Shown one piece after another: positions 46,421 to 56,730 of a stretch of 64,000 bases of DNA. The DNA comes from Heloderma charlesbogerti (lineage: Eukaryota; Chordata; Lepidosauria; Squamata; Helodermatidae), in contig JANEZZ010002661.1 in assembly GCA_026122225.1 (NCBI GenBank), positions 992,001 through 1,056,000 of the forward strand, written 5' to 3'. Made by a program: the position numbers and the translations under genes. The notes under the pieces were generated by a model. It saw only the letters and a program-made list of their open reading frames with translations. It did not search any database and was not told the origin of the DNA. Position 1 is the first letter of the stretch. Each line of letters starts with the position of its first letter.

Positions 46421-46639
46421 TAGAGTCATCGTTCTAATCAGTGGATTTCCACCTGAGGTTACTTTCTCCTGCAGGGTTCCCTCATACCTCTTTTGTAATT
46501 TGTCTGAGCTCCTGCCTTAAAAGTTCTGCAGCCTCCTTGTTCTTCTAAAGAACATTCTGTGCTGTCTCCAGTTGACTACTCATGCTTCCCTTTCTGCTGT
46601 TTTTACATAATTCTGTTATAATTGTGTCTTTTATTAGTC

Positions 46640-46735
46640 TACTATTTTACCTGTTTAACTGACCTGTTACCTTTGCTGGGAGTGGCAATAATGAAGGGTG
46701 GCATATAATTTAATAAATACATTTTTAAAAAATAT
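46640..46735 (+). mobile_element. LINE 3' end, short
   Basis: 'gctgggagtggcaataatga' then 'gggtggcatataatttaata' is the usual 'x-G-G-x-A-T-A-TAA' L2-type 3' end with a short A/T tail. Confidence 0.5.
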
Positions 46736-47550
46736 GCCCTCCTTGAACTCTGGTCCACTTCCACCATCCCTAGCTGTGTACATGGCAAAAGCAAGTCCAA
46801 ATACAACCTACACATGTAAAATCCACCAGACACAGGAAAAATTCAGTAATCAAGCACATGCTTTTGGCCGACACTTTTTGGACCTTACATGCACAGGCCA
46901 TATTTAGAAGGGCTATCCCACATGGACAGGTGGTGACAGTGAAGGTATGATAGCTGGAGATGGCAGTGTGGTTGCAATCCCTTCCATGTGATGGGCCAGA
47001 TTTTGGGTGGTGGTGGAGGGAATCATCTGATCCATCTGTACTATGTGAAGGGAAAGAAATATACAAAAGAATGCATCATTTTCACCTTCTTTGTTGTCAA
47101 CATAGAAAGAAGGAGCCTGGAACAGCCAAGGGCCTCAGATGCCCAGTGAAGATGCTACAGTTCTGAGCTTGCGTTTGCATGAGGCCTGTACATGCATTCT
47201 TTCCAACACTGAAAGGGTACCACTGTTTCAGGGCTAAAAAGCAGAGACAGAGAACAGCTCTTAGCCAAGATTAAACAACACAAGGGCTTTTATTTGACTC
47301 TTTGTTTTCCATAAAGCTCACTGCAGAGCAGGCACTCATATTTGTACAGCAAAGATGGGGATGAGCTGAGATTGGGGATGATGAGAAATAAAGGATTTGG
47401 AAGACTCCTACGTAGCCTTCAGCATCCTGATGAAATGCTGTCTTGTCTCTGCTAAGCCGTTTGCATCCAATTCCAAAATGGTGGAACGAGTCCACAAAGA
47501 AGTTCCAATGTTTGTTGTGACTGACATAGTGAATCTTTGATTTTAAATTT
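46736..47550. other. Unassigned stretch
   Basis: No gene or repeat family was recognised. Confidence 0.4.
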
Positions 47551-47554
47551 TGAT

Positions 47555-47630
47555 TCTTATTGTTAGCCACCTTGATGGCCATTTCCTTGGTGGAAAGGCA
47601 GGGTATGAATCAATCAATCAATCAATCAAA
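47555..47630 (+). mobile_element. LINE 3' end with (TCAA)n tail
   Basis: 'tgttagccaccttgatggcc' and 'gtggaaaggcagggtatgaa' form the 3' end, followed by five TCAA units (47608-47628). Confidence 0.65.
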
Positions 47631-47787
47631 TTAACGATGTAGCACCAGGGGGCAAAGTGTGTCACAAAAGTCTTTTCTACATCAGCATATAAGGTCCAGA
47701 GAAGAATCCCAAATAAAAAGACAAATTAGTGTTAATAAGTTTCCTTTGTAAGATGTTTTAGCACTTCTACTACACAAAGGGAGCATG

Positions 47788-47945
47788 TCATGACAAGCCA
47801 GAGGAACCTCAGCCTTCCGAGCAATGCTGCCTGATCACTCCCACTGCAAGAAGGAGCTGCTAAACAACTCATGGACCAAAGTTATTTATAATAAACTGTG
47901 GGTTATTTCTCTGGCTTGTCAGGAGAGAGACAAGCCAGAGGTCCT
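47788..47945. repeat. Inverted and direct repeats around GACAAGCCAGAGG
   Basis: GACAAGCCAGAGG occurs at about 47792 and 47931, and its complement (CTCTGGCTTGTC) at about 47911. It may be one end of a foldback element of the kind found next door, but the outer ends are unclear. Confidence 0.5.
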
Positions 47946-48034
47946 GATTTACATGTCAAATAAACTGAAGGTCCCGAGAGCAACTGGGCAACGGGAATGA
48001 GCACACTCCTCACAATGTGTCAGTTCACACAAAC

Positions 48035-48345
48035 AAGCCACTGTGGCTTAAATAAGCCACAATGGCTTGTTTAAATCGGCGGTGCATGCCAAGTGCCATT
48101 AGCATAATGATCCACTGAGGCACGGCTTGTCGCGTCATCCGAACCTGGGCAGTGTGTTTTGTTTGAGCAGAAAACAACCCTCAAATAACCCCACAACAGG
48201 CCATGGATTATTTGAGGGTTGTTTCGCCCTCAAACAATCATGCCACCCAGGTTCAGATGACACAACAAGCTGTGCCCATGCGGCTATTCAGGCTAATGGT
48301 GCCCAGCATGCGCTGCAGATTTAAACACTTTGTAAATGTTGTGAT
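48035..48345. mobile_element. Foldback element, about 300 bp
   Basis: The left arm (48061-48195) and right arm (48200-48335) are complementary in order: TTTAAATCGGCGGTGCATGCC / GCATGCGCTGCAGATTTAAA, GTGCCATTAGC / GCTAATGGTGCC, CATCCGAACCTGGGCAG / CACCCAGGTTCAGATGAC, and a perfect inner stem AACAACCCTCAAATAA (48173-48188). A second hairpin (CAAGCCACTGTGGCTTA, 48036-48070) abuts the left end. No coding capacity. Confidence 0.85.
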
Positions 48346-49649
48346 AGTGACTGTGTAAACTGGGTCAATAAGCCAGGGTTCCTGCATGTTTTCTCACTTA
48401 ATTTGCATTTGTGGATGGGCCATCACAGTTCAAAACTCCATAGGTAGAATGTCTATCACCTTGAACAAAACACTTTACAATGGAATCAATTCACAGATTC
48501 AGTTGTGAGCCATCAAAATGAGTACTTGTCATGAGAAATCAAGTGATGTACATGAATATATGAGCCAGCCCTATGGTAGGACTGAATAAGAACAAGCAGT
48601 GCTAACGAGATAGAATGCAATTTCTCTGACCTTATAGGAACAAAACAATACAGGTATTTCTTTGCTTCTACTGTTAAGCCAAACGTTTACATCAGAAGAC
48701 TCTTGGATACAGTATATGAGAAACACACCCAGTCTTACTAAGCAGATTGGAAATTTGGTTGTCTTTCAATTCAGGCCCTTATCCTAAGCAGTAACACTTA
48801 GGTACTACCTCGAAAACACTGACATCTTTCCATGTCAAGATAGACTGGCTTTCCCACCCCTCCCCTCCGCTCCCTCTTCCACCACTATGTGCAATCCCAC
48901 TGGAAAGAGCTGGGCTGTCAGTGACAGAGGAGCTTTCTCTGCAACAGGCAATTAGAAGGATTTCAAGAAAGGTAGTGTCAAAAGCAGGCAGGCTGCCACT
49001 GAATTACAACTGTACCATCACTGTGGCAGGGACAGCAGATGTCACCCTGGCTAACAAGATGGCAAACAAGGATGTTGCCCAGGACAAAACTGTCCATCGA
49101 CAATGCACAAAAAGTACAGGTGACTCTGGAAAGCATTAGCTAAACCAGTATCTGGAGGGTGGGTCTTAAGTTAGTGGCTTTACGATCAGGACTCTCAAAC
49201 AGAGAGGGAGGCATGCCCAGAAGCACATCTGTACAGTGGGCTAGACAATGGGGAGTGGCAGTGGAGAGAGGCACAACCTCCTTAATTTCTCCTTCCAAGA
49301 TTTAAGTAACTCGACCCACTGGACAGAGTATGAATCTGTCCACAGCCTTCCTCCTCCCATTCCATCTAAAATCAGCAGCTGTTTGACTCTGCACTTAGTA
49401 GACGGAGGGTTCTGCAGGAGGGAAGCAAACAAGTAATTTCCTAAACTTCATAGGGTTTTTAGTTCCCTTCTTTGATATACATTTTTAATTATTTAAGTGA
49501 GGGGAACTATTTATTTCAAAACGGTTATAACAATGTCAACGAGAACATTTTAAAAAATGTAAACGTTTATATCAACATCGAGATGAAGCTTGCAGAAATC
49601 AATACACAGACAGCACATTTTCAAAAAAAATTCTGATCTGTCTCACCAA
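48346..49649. other. Unassigned stretch
   Basis: No gene or repeat family was recognised between two foldback elements. Confidence 0.4.
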
Positions 49650-50002
49650 GACTGGATCTACACTTATAGCCTTTTTTCACTTCCAATGAGGTTTCACTGC
49701 CCGCCTTTCACACTACACAGTAGCCGCCTCGAATTGGAACCGGAATTTCCCACTTCCGTGCTCCCGCTTTCAATACCCTAATATCCTGGTATTTCCCCTT
49801 AATGTGCTCTGATTTTCCGCCTTCGCTACTATATTCAGTGATAGTCCCATCCCCTGCCTGTCCATATGTGGTGGCGTTTGTATTTCCCTCCTGTCCAATC
49901 ACAGCTCTCGACAGCCCCATGTCTTCTTCTGGCGATGGATCGCATAGCTTCCTCAGCAGCCCATTTCCTCAGCAACAAGCAAAGGGCTGGATGTGCGCAT
50001 GC

Positions 50003-50071
50003 TTGTCTGATCTCAGAAACTAAGCGGGGTCAGTCCCGGTCAGTGCTTGGATGGGAGACCGCCTGGGAATC
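50003..50071 (+). repeat. 5S rRNA-derived segment, plus strand arm
   Basis: It resembles 5S rRNA from about nucleotide 36 to the 3' third. The internal promoter blocks are visible: an A-box-like 'aaactaagcggggtca' and a C-box-like 'cttggatgggagaccgcctg'. The 5' third and the closing 3' strand of 5S are replaced by other sequence, so it is a SINE-like head and not an rRNA gene. I recall a 5S-headed SINE reported from lizards (5S-Sauria), a likely relative. Confidence 0.88.
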
Positions 50072-50419
50072 AGGCTTCCTGCACTGAGCAGGGGGTTGTT
50101 CTATCCCTTCAAATGAGATTAAGTTTTACCCCCTCCTATCCCCTGCTCTGGATGGGTTTTTTTAAAAGTAAGGCGTTATCCTCGCAGAATTAGGGCTTCT
50201 CTGTGATTTTTTTTTTTTCTAATTCAGGTATGATCTTCGAAGCTTAGAAGTTGTGAAGCTCATGCCTCAATTAGAAAAAAAAACATTGCGGAGAAGTCCC
50301 GATTCTGCAAGGATAACGCCTTAATTTAAAAAAACACATCCCGAGCAGGGGATAGGAGGGGGTAAAACTTAGTCTCATTTGAAGGGATACAACAACCCCC
50401 TGCTCAGTGCAGGAAGCCT

Positions 50420-50489
50420 GATTCCCAGGCGGTCGCCCATCCAACTACTGACCGGGGTTGACCCCCCTTAGCATCCAAGATCAGACAAG
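50420..50489 (-). repeat. 5S rRNA-derived segment, minus strand arm
   Basis: This is the mirror of 50003-50071. Read on the minus strand it has 'cttgtctgatcttggatgct' and 'agttggatgggcgaccgcct'. It differs from the plus arm at roughly one base in eight, so the two arms have aged separately or were never identical. Confidence 0.87.
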
Positions 50490-50682
50490 CGCGTGCAGGA
50501 AAACAGCACAGCGCTCGAGTGTGAACTGAGCTTGCGCATTCGATGAAGCACTGCAACAGGGGAAATGGGTGAGTATGAATAATCATGTTTTAATGCAAGA
50601 GCGTTTAACCCGAGGGGACACCAAATTCATTGTGATGGCGGGCACAATGTAGATCGGCCCCAACTCAGTGTCCACATTTGAG

Positions 50683-51025
50683 TGTCATCTGAAGCCAAGA
50701 ATCCTGGCTTGATAAACCAGGATGTGAACAAGCAGCATGCTGGTGCACGCCACCTGTTTTTCCAAGTGGATATGTAAACAAGGAAGGGATACTTTTGCAC
50801 TATGTTCAAACCTGAAGTTATAGTTAATTGCTCTCAAACATTCCAGGATCATAAGCTAGTTTTAAACCCGGTTTTGGTGTTGCCTTATGAATCCTGGCTT
50901 GTTTGGGCACACTTAGCTATAACCACAAGTTTGGACATAATGTAAAGCTATCCCCTGGTTAGTTTACCCACTTGCACAAATGGGCTATTAAGCAAAGATT
51001 TCTGGCTTAAAATGACATTCAAACA
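50683..51025. mobile_element. Foldback element, about 340 bp
   Basis: The arms pair in order around a centre near 50860: 'tgtcatctgaagccaagaat' / 'atttctggcttaaaatgaca', 'actatgttcaaacctgaagt' / 'accacaagtttggacataat', and CCAGGATCATAAG / CTTATGAATCCTGG. A small hairpin (AATCCTGGCTTGATAAACCAGGA) lies near the left end. No coding capacity. Confidence 0.8.
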
Positions 51026-51209
51026 TGGCCAGTAAATTTTAATATTTGTGCAATATGACCAAGTCCCCTCTTGCATGGATCTTAAAGCATGCCAGTATCT
51101 GCCATGACCCCATTCCTCACCTTATTCCCCCCCCCCAATTACCTGAGGCTGCTAGATTGAGCAAACATCTGCAGAAAGGAGACATTCAGCACACTCTCCC
51201 CCACTACAC

Positions 51210-51650
51210 AACTATTAAAGGCTCCAGTATGGAGAAAGTGGATAGGGAGAAGTGTTTCTCCCTCTCTCATAATACTAGAACCCGGGGTCATCCCATGAAA
51301 CTGAAGGTGGGAGATTCAGGACAGACACAAGGAAGGACTTTTTCACACAGCGCATAGTCAAACTATGGAATTTTCTACCACAACATGTAATGATGTTGCC
51401 ACCAACTTGGACAGCTTTAAAAGGGGGATTAAACAAATTCATGGAGGATAATGCTATCAATGGCTTCTAGTCACAGTGGCTATCAAGAGTATCAGAGGCT
51501 GTATGCCTCTCAGTACCAGTTGCAGGGGGGAAAGCAGGAGGGTGTTATTGAACTTGTGGGCTTCCCACAGGCAGCTGGTTGGCCACTGTGGGAACAGAAC
51601 GGCCTGATCCAGCACAGCTGCTTTTATCCCTTCTTATTTGAAACAAGGCA
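51210..51650 (+). mobile_element. CR1-like LINE 3' region
   Basis: The + strand has an ORF-like tail (REKCFSLSHNTRTRGHPMKL words) and then a second frame covering the T-x-W-T-x-F-K-x-G-I-K area. It continues with 'tggcttctagtcacagtggc', 'gagcaggagggtgttattg'-type words and 'ggccactgtgggaacagaac'. Order matches 6238 (complement) and 34498. It is the most complete copy here. Confidence 0.75.
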
Positions 51651-51707
51651 TTCTGCCTAAAACCTGTACCCAACCCCAATGCCATTCATGTTAAAAATTA
51701 AACATAG

Positions 51708-52165
51708 AGAAGAGGGTGGCCATGTGTCCTTTTTTATTCAGGGCAGTCCTCAATATGAAGGGCTGTCAGAGTTTAAAGCTAAAGAACCATAGTAAGAAAG
51801 GGAGAACAGGGACCTTGAAGTCGCCTATCAACAGGTAGCACCTGACAGCAAAATGAGGAGGCATGCAAGCAGTGGAGGGTGGTGGTTCTGATGTCAGTGG
51901 GGCGGTGAATCCGCTCCAGTGCAAATCACCCTGGGTAGCTCCTTCAGAGTTCTTACTGAAACTCGGAGCGGATTCACTGACCCACCAACATCAGAGCCAC
52001 CAGCTTCCACCGCACACAACTATGGTGAGATGTACTGTGTTTCTATTTAAATTATAGGATTTGTTTCTAAATCTGCATCTATACATGTGCACTACTAGCA
52101 TGTGCAAATTTAAAAGCAAATCTGGATCCTCTTTTGTCCTCTTTCTTGGCTGTGCTTACTTGGCC
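51708..52165 (+). repeat. Unclassified ~350-bp repeat, copy 1 (hosts a hAT element)
   Basis: It starts 'gggtggccatgtgtcctttt', has 'aagaaccatagtaagaaagg' and 'tatggtgagatgtactgtgt', and ends with 'ctggatcctcttttgtcctc'. The same order is found at 52268-52615 and, inverted, at 62030-62380. The family B hAT element at 51870-52012 splits it. Confidence 0.75.
51870..52012. mobile_element. hAT-type foldback element (family B)
   Basis: It runs from CAGTGGAGGGTGGTGGTTC to GAGCCACCAGCTTCCACCG. Flanks CATGCAAG and CACACAAC match at 5 of 8 positions. The inner arms 'gtgaatccgctccagtgcaa' and 'actcggagcggattcact' pair. Confidence 0.85.
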
Positions 52166-52267
52166 ACTCTAACAGACAAAGCGACTGCAGTGTGAAACTT
52201 CAGCTGAACTTGTTGGACTGTCCTGTGAGAAAAGGCAAGTGGAGAGGTTTCCCCACAGAGTCATTTT

Positions 52268-52615
52268 CCAGTAGGGTGGCCATGTGCCCTCATTTACAGA
52301 GAACAGCCCTCTCTATCTGAAGAGCAGCCAGAGGGCTGTCCTCTGTCTGAAGGTCAGCCCAGTCCAATTCCAGTTTAACAATAAGAACCATAAGAAAAAA
52401 CTGCTGCCCATCAACAGTTGTACCTGGACAGCAGATTGAACAGGCAGACACACTGGCTGTCACAGTCTTCCACACTATGGTGAGATTTACTGTATTTCTC
52501 TTCAGTTATAATATGTAGTTATTTCCTACAAATGTTCATCTGTACATATAAATTAGCATATGCAGATGTTATGCAAAGTGGTGCCATTTTTCGTCTTCTT
52601 CCTTGGTGATGCATT
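52268..52615 (+). repeat. Unclassified ~350-bp repeat, copy 2
   Basis: 'gggtggccatgtgccctcat', 'gggctgtcctctgtctgaag', 'ccacactatggtgagattta' and 'tttttcgtcttcttccttgg' follow the same order as copy 1, without the hAT insertion. It lies only 100 bp after copy 1. Confidence 0.75.
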
Positions 52616-53728
52616 TCCTCTTTTTCTGGCAACTCATAAGTAGCCACCTTATTTTCCAGAAAAGGGAAAATCTTGCAGGTCGTACAGAACTAGATTGCAC
52701 AGGTCTAGCAGACCACTTGAAGGGGTAATGAAAACCTTCCCTTGATGCCTCCACCCTTGCTATGATTTAGATTCCTTTTTTAATATTGAAGAGGCAATAA
52801 ATATTCTCCCTCTTTGCTGCTCCTACTGCCAAGAGAATGATCTCAAGGCCTGCAGTGTGCTGATTAACTGGACGCAGAGACAAAATTTGCACAAACCACT
52901 ATGCAGAGCAAGGAAGAACCTGATGAAAAGAAATAACTGGTCTGCAGTTGCCCAAAGGACCTATTGAGAAGGGGATTTTCCATGCAGCACAGCTGAAATC
53001 ATATACATACAATGCCACACCACAAAACTTGAGAATACATGTGTACTTAAAGCCCAGGGTTCCGTCCGCTGGTCTGTGTCAGTATTTGTAAGTTACTCTC
53101 TGTGCATTCATAGTGGTAGTATAAAATGCAGCTCTGTACATGTGTGACACTCAGAGCACATACAGCCCCATGTGTGCTTTTCAATGTACATGTTGATGTG
53201 CATGTGTGCACAGCTGAGTGCTGTGTGTCTCTGTTGAAAAAGCTGCATAGGTGTAAAGAAATGGATCATATTCCAGGAAAATGCACTGCAGTGTGGCTTC
53301 TGCCAGTCCACTGGGGCCCATTATACTAACAGCGTGTCCATTCAGTCTGATATATAAATTACTAATGTAAATTAATGGATAATTGAAGCCCTTAAGTCCT
53401 AAATATTTAAATAATTTAATGGACAATTAAGAGAGGGGAGGGCAGGAACAAGGGAGAAAGAGAATCCTTAACTCCATAAGTGGGAGAGGTTTCCTGGGGG
53501 AAAGGAAAACAGCTGACACGTTTCTTAAACTGATGCTGTCAGTTGGCACGCCTATTGCCAGTTTCGGACAGAACATCTTGCAGCAGGCTTGAAATATTTT
53601 TTTAAATACCTAGGAGTTATCCTGGCACAGAACTGAAACTAAAATAGCACAGCATTCTAGGCACCAGCAGCAGAATTTTAGGAGCTTGTGCAACCAGATA
53701 ATTGGGATTTTTCTAGTGATACCTGAGA
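52616..53728. other. Single-copy-looking stretch, possible conserved element at 53330-53440
   Basis: No transposon was seen. The part 53340-53430 is very rich in TAAT/ATTA words ('aaattaatggataattgaag', 'taatttaatggacaattaag'), as in homeodomain target clusters. Inference only. Confidence 0.25.
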
Positions 53729-53729
53729 G

Positions 53730-53867
53730 CAGAGGTGGGGAACATGTGGACCTCTAGGTCTTGTTGGACTGCAGCTCCCATCAGTCCTAGCTAGCATCGC
53801 CAGTGGTAAGGGATAATGGGAGCTGTAGTCCAACAACTTCTGGAGGGCCAGATGTTTCCCATCGCTG
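53730..53867. mobile_element. hAT-type miniature element (family A)
   Basis: CAGAGGTGGGGAACATGTGG at the left pairs with 'ccagatgtttcccatcgctg' at the right. Both halves are complete. Confidence 0.87.
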
Positions 53868-55852
53868 CTTTAGGGTAAGGCCAGAAGTAACTTTGCGCAG
53901 CTGCAGGGCCAATTTGGATGCATCTTCACTGCATTTAATCCAAGTGTAACTTTCCTTTCTAGGCTGAAATGTTGAAAATACCAACTCTGTATTTGTGCAG
54001 CGGAAGCCCACTATGCACGATGCTGAATAGAGGGCTCCAGCGACATGACAAAGCCACCTCCTGGCCCCCAGAAGCAGTTTTGCAGCTGTTTTCAACTTGT
54101 CTGTGTTTTGTTTCTATGAACAGACACACACACAGTACTGCTAAAAAGATTAAAATGGCCAGTAACTCACCTGATGCAGGGGAGGGAAGAGTGGCAGCTG
54201 AACCCGTGTTTGATTAGCTGCTATGCTTTGCTATCTAGGAGGAAGCCAGGGCTGCACCACAATCGAGAGGACGGCTGTGAGCCCCTGGCTTTTTCAAATA
54301 CTAAGTTAGTCCTTCATCCTGATTTACATTCAGAGTGAATTCACACATTTACGATCGCCATCTCAAGCAACGTCTTGAATGTGAAACAGCTTTCACAGAT
54401 CAAGCACGAGAGCTTTCATATCACCTCAAAAGCACAATACCAGTCATTGGAGGAAGACATCCCAGCAGAATGGGTCATCCCTGCCACTTGCTCAAGGATG
54501 ATTTTGTGGATTGCACCAGTCTAGAAATTCAACCTCAAATTGGAAAATGAGCAAGTTGCTCAAATGGACCATTCCGACAGAACATGAACCAAAGAGATAT
54601 TAAGCAATATACACTGTGTGTGTGAATTGGCCTGATCTAAGAAGATATATAATTTTACTAATACTATTCAGTTTAATTAGGGAAACACGATCCCTACCTG
54701 TATCTCTCCTGCCTCCCTTACCTTGCAAGATGCAGGAGAAAGGCGAAGTAGAGATTTTTTACCAGTCCACACCATGCACAATGAACAGGTTTGGACAATA
54801 TGGCATCATAAAACATAGCTTATCCTGCCTTATTATCCTGATTAGTTAACCAGAATTACACTAGATTTGCTCATTTGGATGTAATGGGGAAAGCCAAGCT
54901 GGTGTGCAAGACGGGGGAGAGGGAAGAGTGATGAGCCCCAGTGCAAATTTCTGGCTTCATAAACCACAATTTATGAAGCCAGGAAAGACTGCCCAAACCT
55001 GCCCAATGTGGGGAGGGCTGCACATCCTTGTCAGGATCTCTTGAACCTGCTACAGGATACAATGGCTTCCATATGGCAGGATATAATATGTATCAGTGGA
55101 GGGGAAACTCTGTAACAACCCACAACCATTGCAGTTATTTTCATTTTCACCTTGCAGCTAGTTTTTCTCCCCGCTCCTCCCTCCAAGTGTTAGTTAAGAT
55201 TGCAAGATTCCACTCTGCATGGGGCTTCTGCACCTTGGGCAGCAGGGGTGTGGTTGATGGAGCTTTTCTCCCAACAGCAGCAGTGTGCTGTGAAACGTTG
55301 CACATGTGGCATCCCCACCCCTAACCCTTAGAACTCTTTAAGAAGTGGGAGCACCATCCAGGATGGATGTGCTAAGCCTCCTTGTTATAATAAACTTAAA
55401 CATACACTTAATATGGCAGAGGGTGCTGTTTGTTCCCACAGAACAACATTTCTCATGTTATGTGCCCTTTTTTATTACATAATGTTTTCCCCTCCTTCTT
55501 GTATCTGCATCTAAATCAAAATAAATAGGCTGTAGATCACACTCAAAATGCTACTGTGACTCATCATCCATTTTATGTATTATTTTTCCTTCTCTGTTCA
55601 CCACCACTACCACCACAACACACACACCCTCACTGCCATGCAGGCAGCAATACTGGAACCTGTTTTGTGCACCATTAATCAAGCCATTTCTCAGAATGTT
55701 TTGATGCCCTGGGAACATTTTTGGATACATAAGGCTGTGCTAAATATTGTATATGCTCATAATTGCATAGGCATGTAATAATAAATCATGGTGAATTCAT
55801 GGTTCTTGTGTTTTCCATTGATAGCTTTCCAACTGCTTTGTAAAGGAGTAAA

Positions 55853-55898
<46 letters not shown>

Positions 55899-56079
55899 TT
55901 GTGTTTGCTTTGCATACTTATGTGCATATACATCTGCACCCTAAAACTAAACATTAGAGCTGAAATATTAGCATCTGACTGAAATACTAGAGAACCATCT
56001 CTACAACACTGCTATATGATCAGAATTTGTAATGTTTCATTAGTCCAGAGGTTGTTATGCTCAAGCATCCAAGACCTCC
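53868..56079. other. Unassigned stretch with a small hairpin
   Basis: The hairpin TGGCTTCATAAACCACAATT...TTATGAAGCCA (54950-54981) resembles the small stems in the foldback elements at 48 and 50.7 kb. No gene was found. Confidence 0.35.
55856..55901 (+). repeat. (CT)n(GT)n microsatellite
   Basis: About 16 CT units followed by about 6 GT units. Confidence 0.97.
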
Positions 56080-56081
56080 CT

Positions 56082-56198
56082 TCCCCAACCTGGAGTCCTC
56101 CAGATGTGTGTCATCCTCAGCCAGGATGGCCGTTTTGCCTGGAGATGATGGAAGACATAGTTCAGCACTTCTGAAGGTTGTCAAGTTAGGGAAAGTCA
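56082..56198. mobile_element. hAT-type miniature element (family A), diverged
   Basis: 'cttccccaacctggagtcct' and 'ttctgaaggttgtcaagtta' are the arms. The middle has 'cctcagccaggatggccg'. It is one of the oldest-looking copies. Confidence 0.65.
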
Positions 56199-56620
56199 GA
56201 CATTGCTTTTCAAATGTAGTAAGGTGGTGATTCTTAAAGGAATTTCTCTAGTCATCTCAAAGTTTGTAGCACCAAAACACCGACATACTCCACTATTTAG
56301 CAAAACAACAAACTGGTTTACTTTTCCATAAGTTATCAGTATAATCACTACCACCATCTCAAATGGTAGGACAGTCATCAGGAATCGCACAAACTATGTA
56401 ATTTAGCAATTAGATTTGACTACCACCTGCCTCTTAACCAATTTGTGGCATTACTGCATTTAAAATAATTTGCATATTAGTAAAGCTTCAGTATATGTGT
56501 CTTTTTGAGATAAGCAAAAGTGACCACTCACTGTTAAGTAAAACAGTTGGTTGCCCTGAGACTGCAAAAAGGTAAGGACACTTTGGTGTCTGTCTCCAGC
56601 CCAAGAAACAAGGGGCACCA
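56199..56620. other. Unassigned stretch
   Basis: Nothing recognised. Confidence 0.4.
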
Positions 56621-56624
56621 GGTA

Positions 56625-56730
56625 AGTTTTGTTTTCTATTTTGTATCTGTTGTATGCTGCCTTGGAGATCATTTGACTGAAAGGCAGGATATAAATTGGT
56701 AAAACAAACAAATAATAAAAAAATTAAGTG
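56625..56730 (+). mobile_element. L2-group LINE 3' end
   Basis: 'tgtatgctgccttggagatc' then 'gaaaggcaggatataaattg' and a tail of AAACAAACAAATAATAAA. Confidence 0.65.

Larger units (their letters stand above)
49651..50660. mobile_element. Composite foldback element containing two inverted 5S rRNA-derived segments
   Basis: The core (50001-50494) is a near-palindrome with arms of about 240 bp and an 18-bp loop at about 50238-50255. Matching words include GGGGATAGGAGGGGGTAAAA (right) with its complement near 50128, and the CTGCACTGAGCAGGGGGTTG word with its complement. The outer parts differ between sides, but possible short inverted ends exist: TGGATCTACACTTATAGCC at 49653 against the complement of GCACAATGTAGATCGGCC at 50642. 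It is CpG-richer than its surroundings. No reading frame is supported. The outer limits are uncertain. Confidence 0.7.

Noticed and set aside
47608..47628. CRISPR-like or other spaced repeat array
   Set aside because: It is a simple (TCAA)n tail of a LINE. No regularly spaced array exists anywhere, and the DNA is vertebrate.
50003..50071. Functional 5S rRNA gene
   Set aside because: Only the middle part of 5S is present. The 5' third and the 3' closing strand are missing and there is no tandem gene array.
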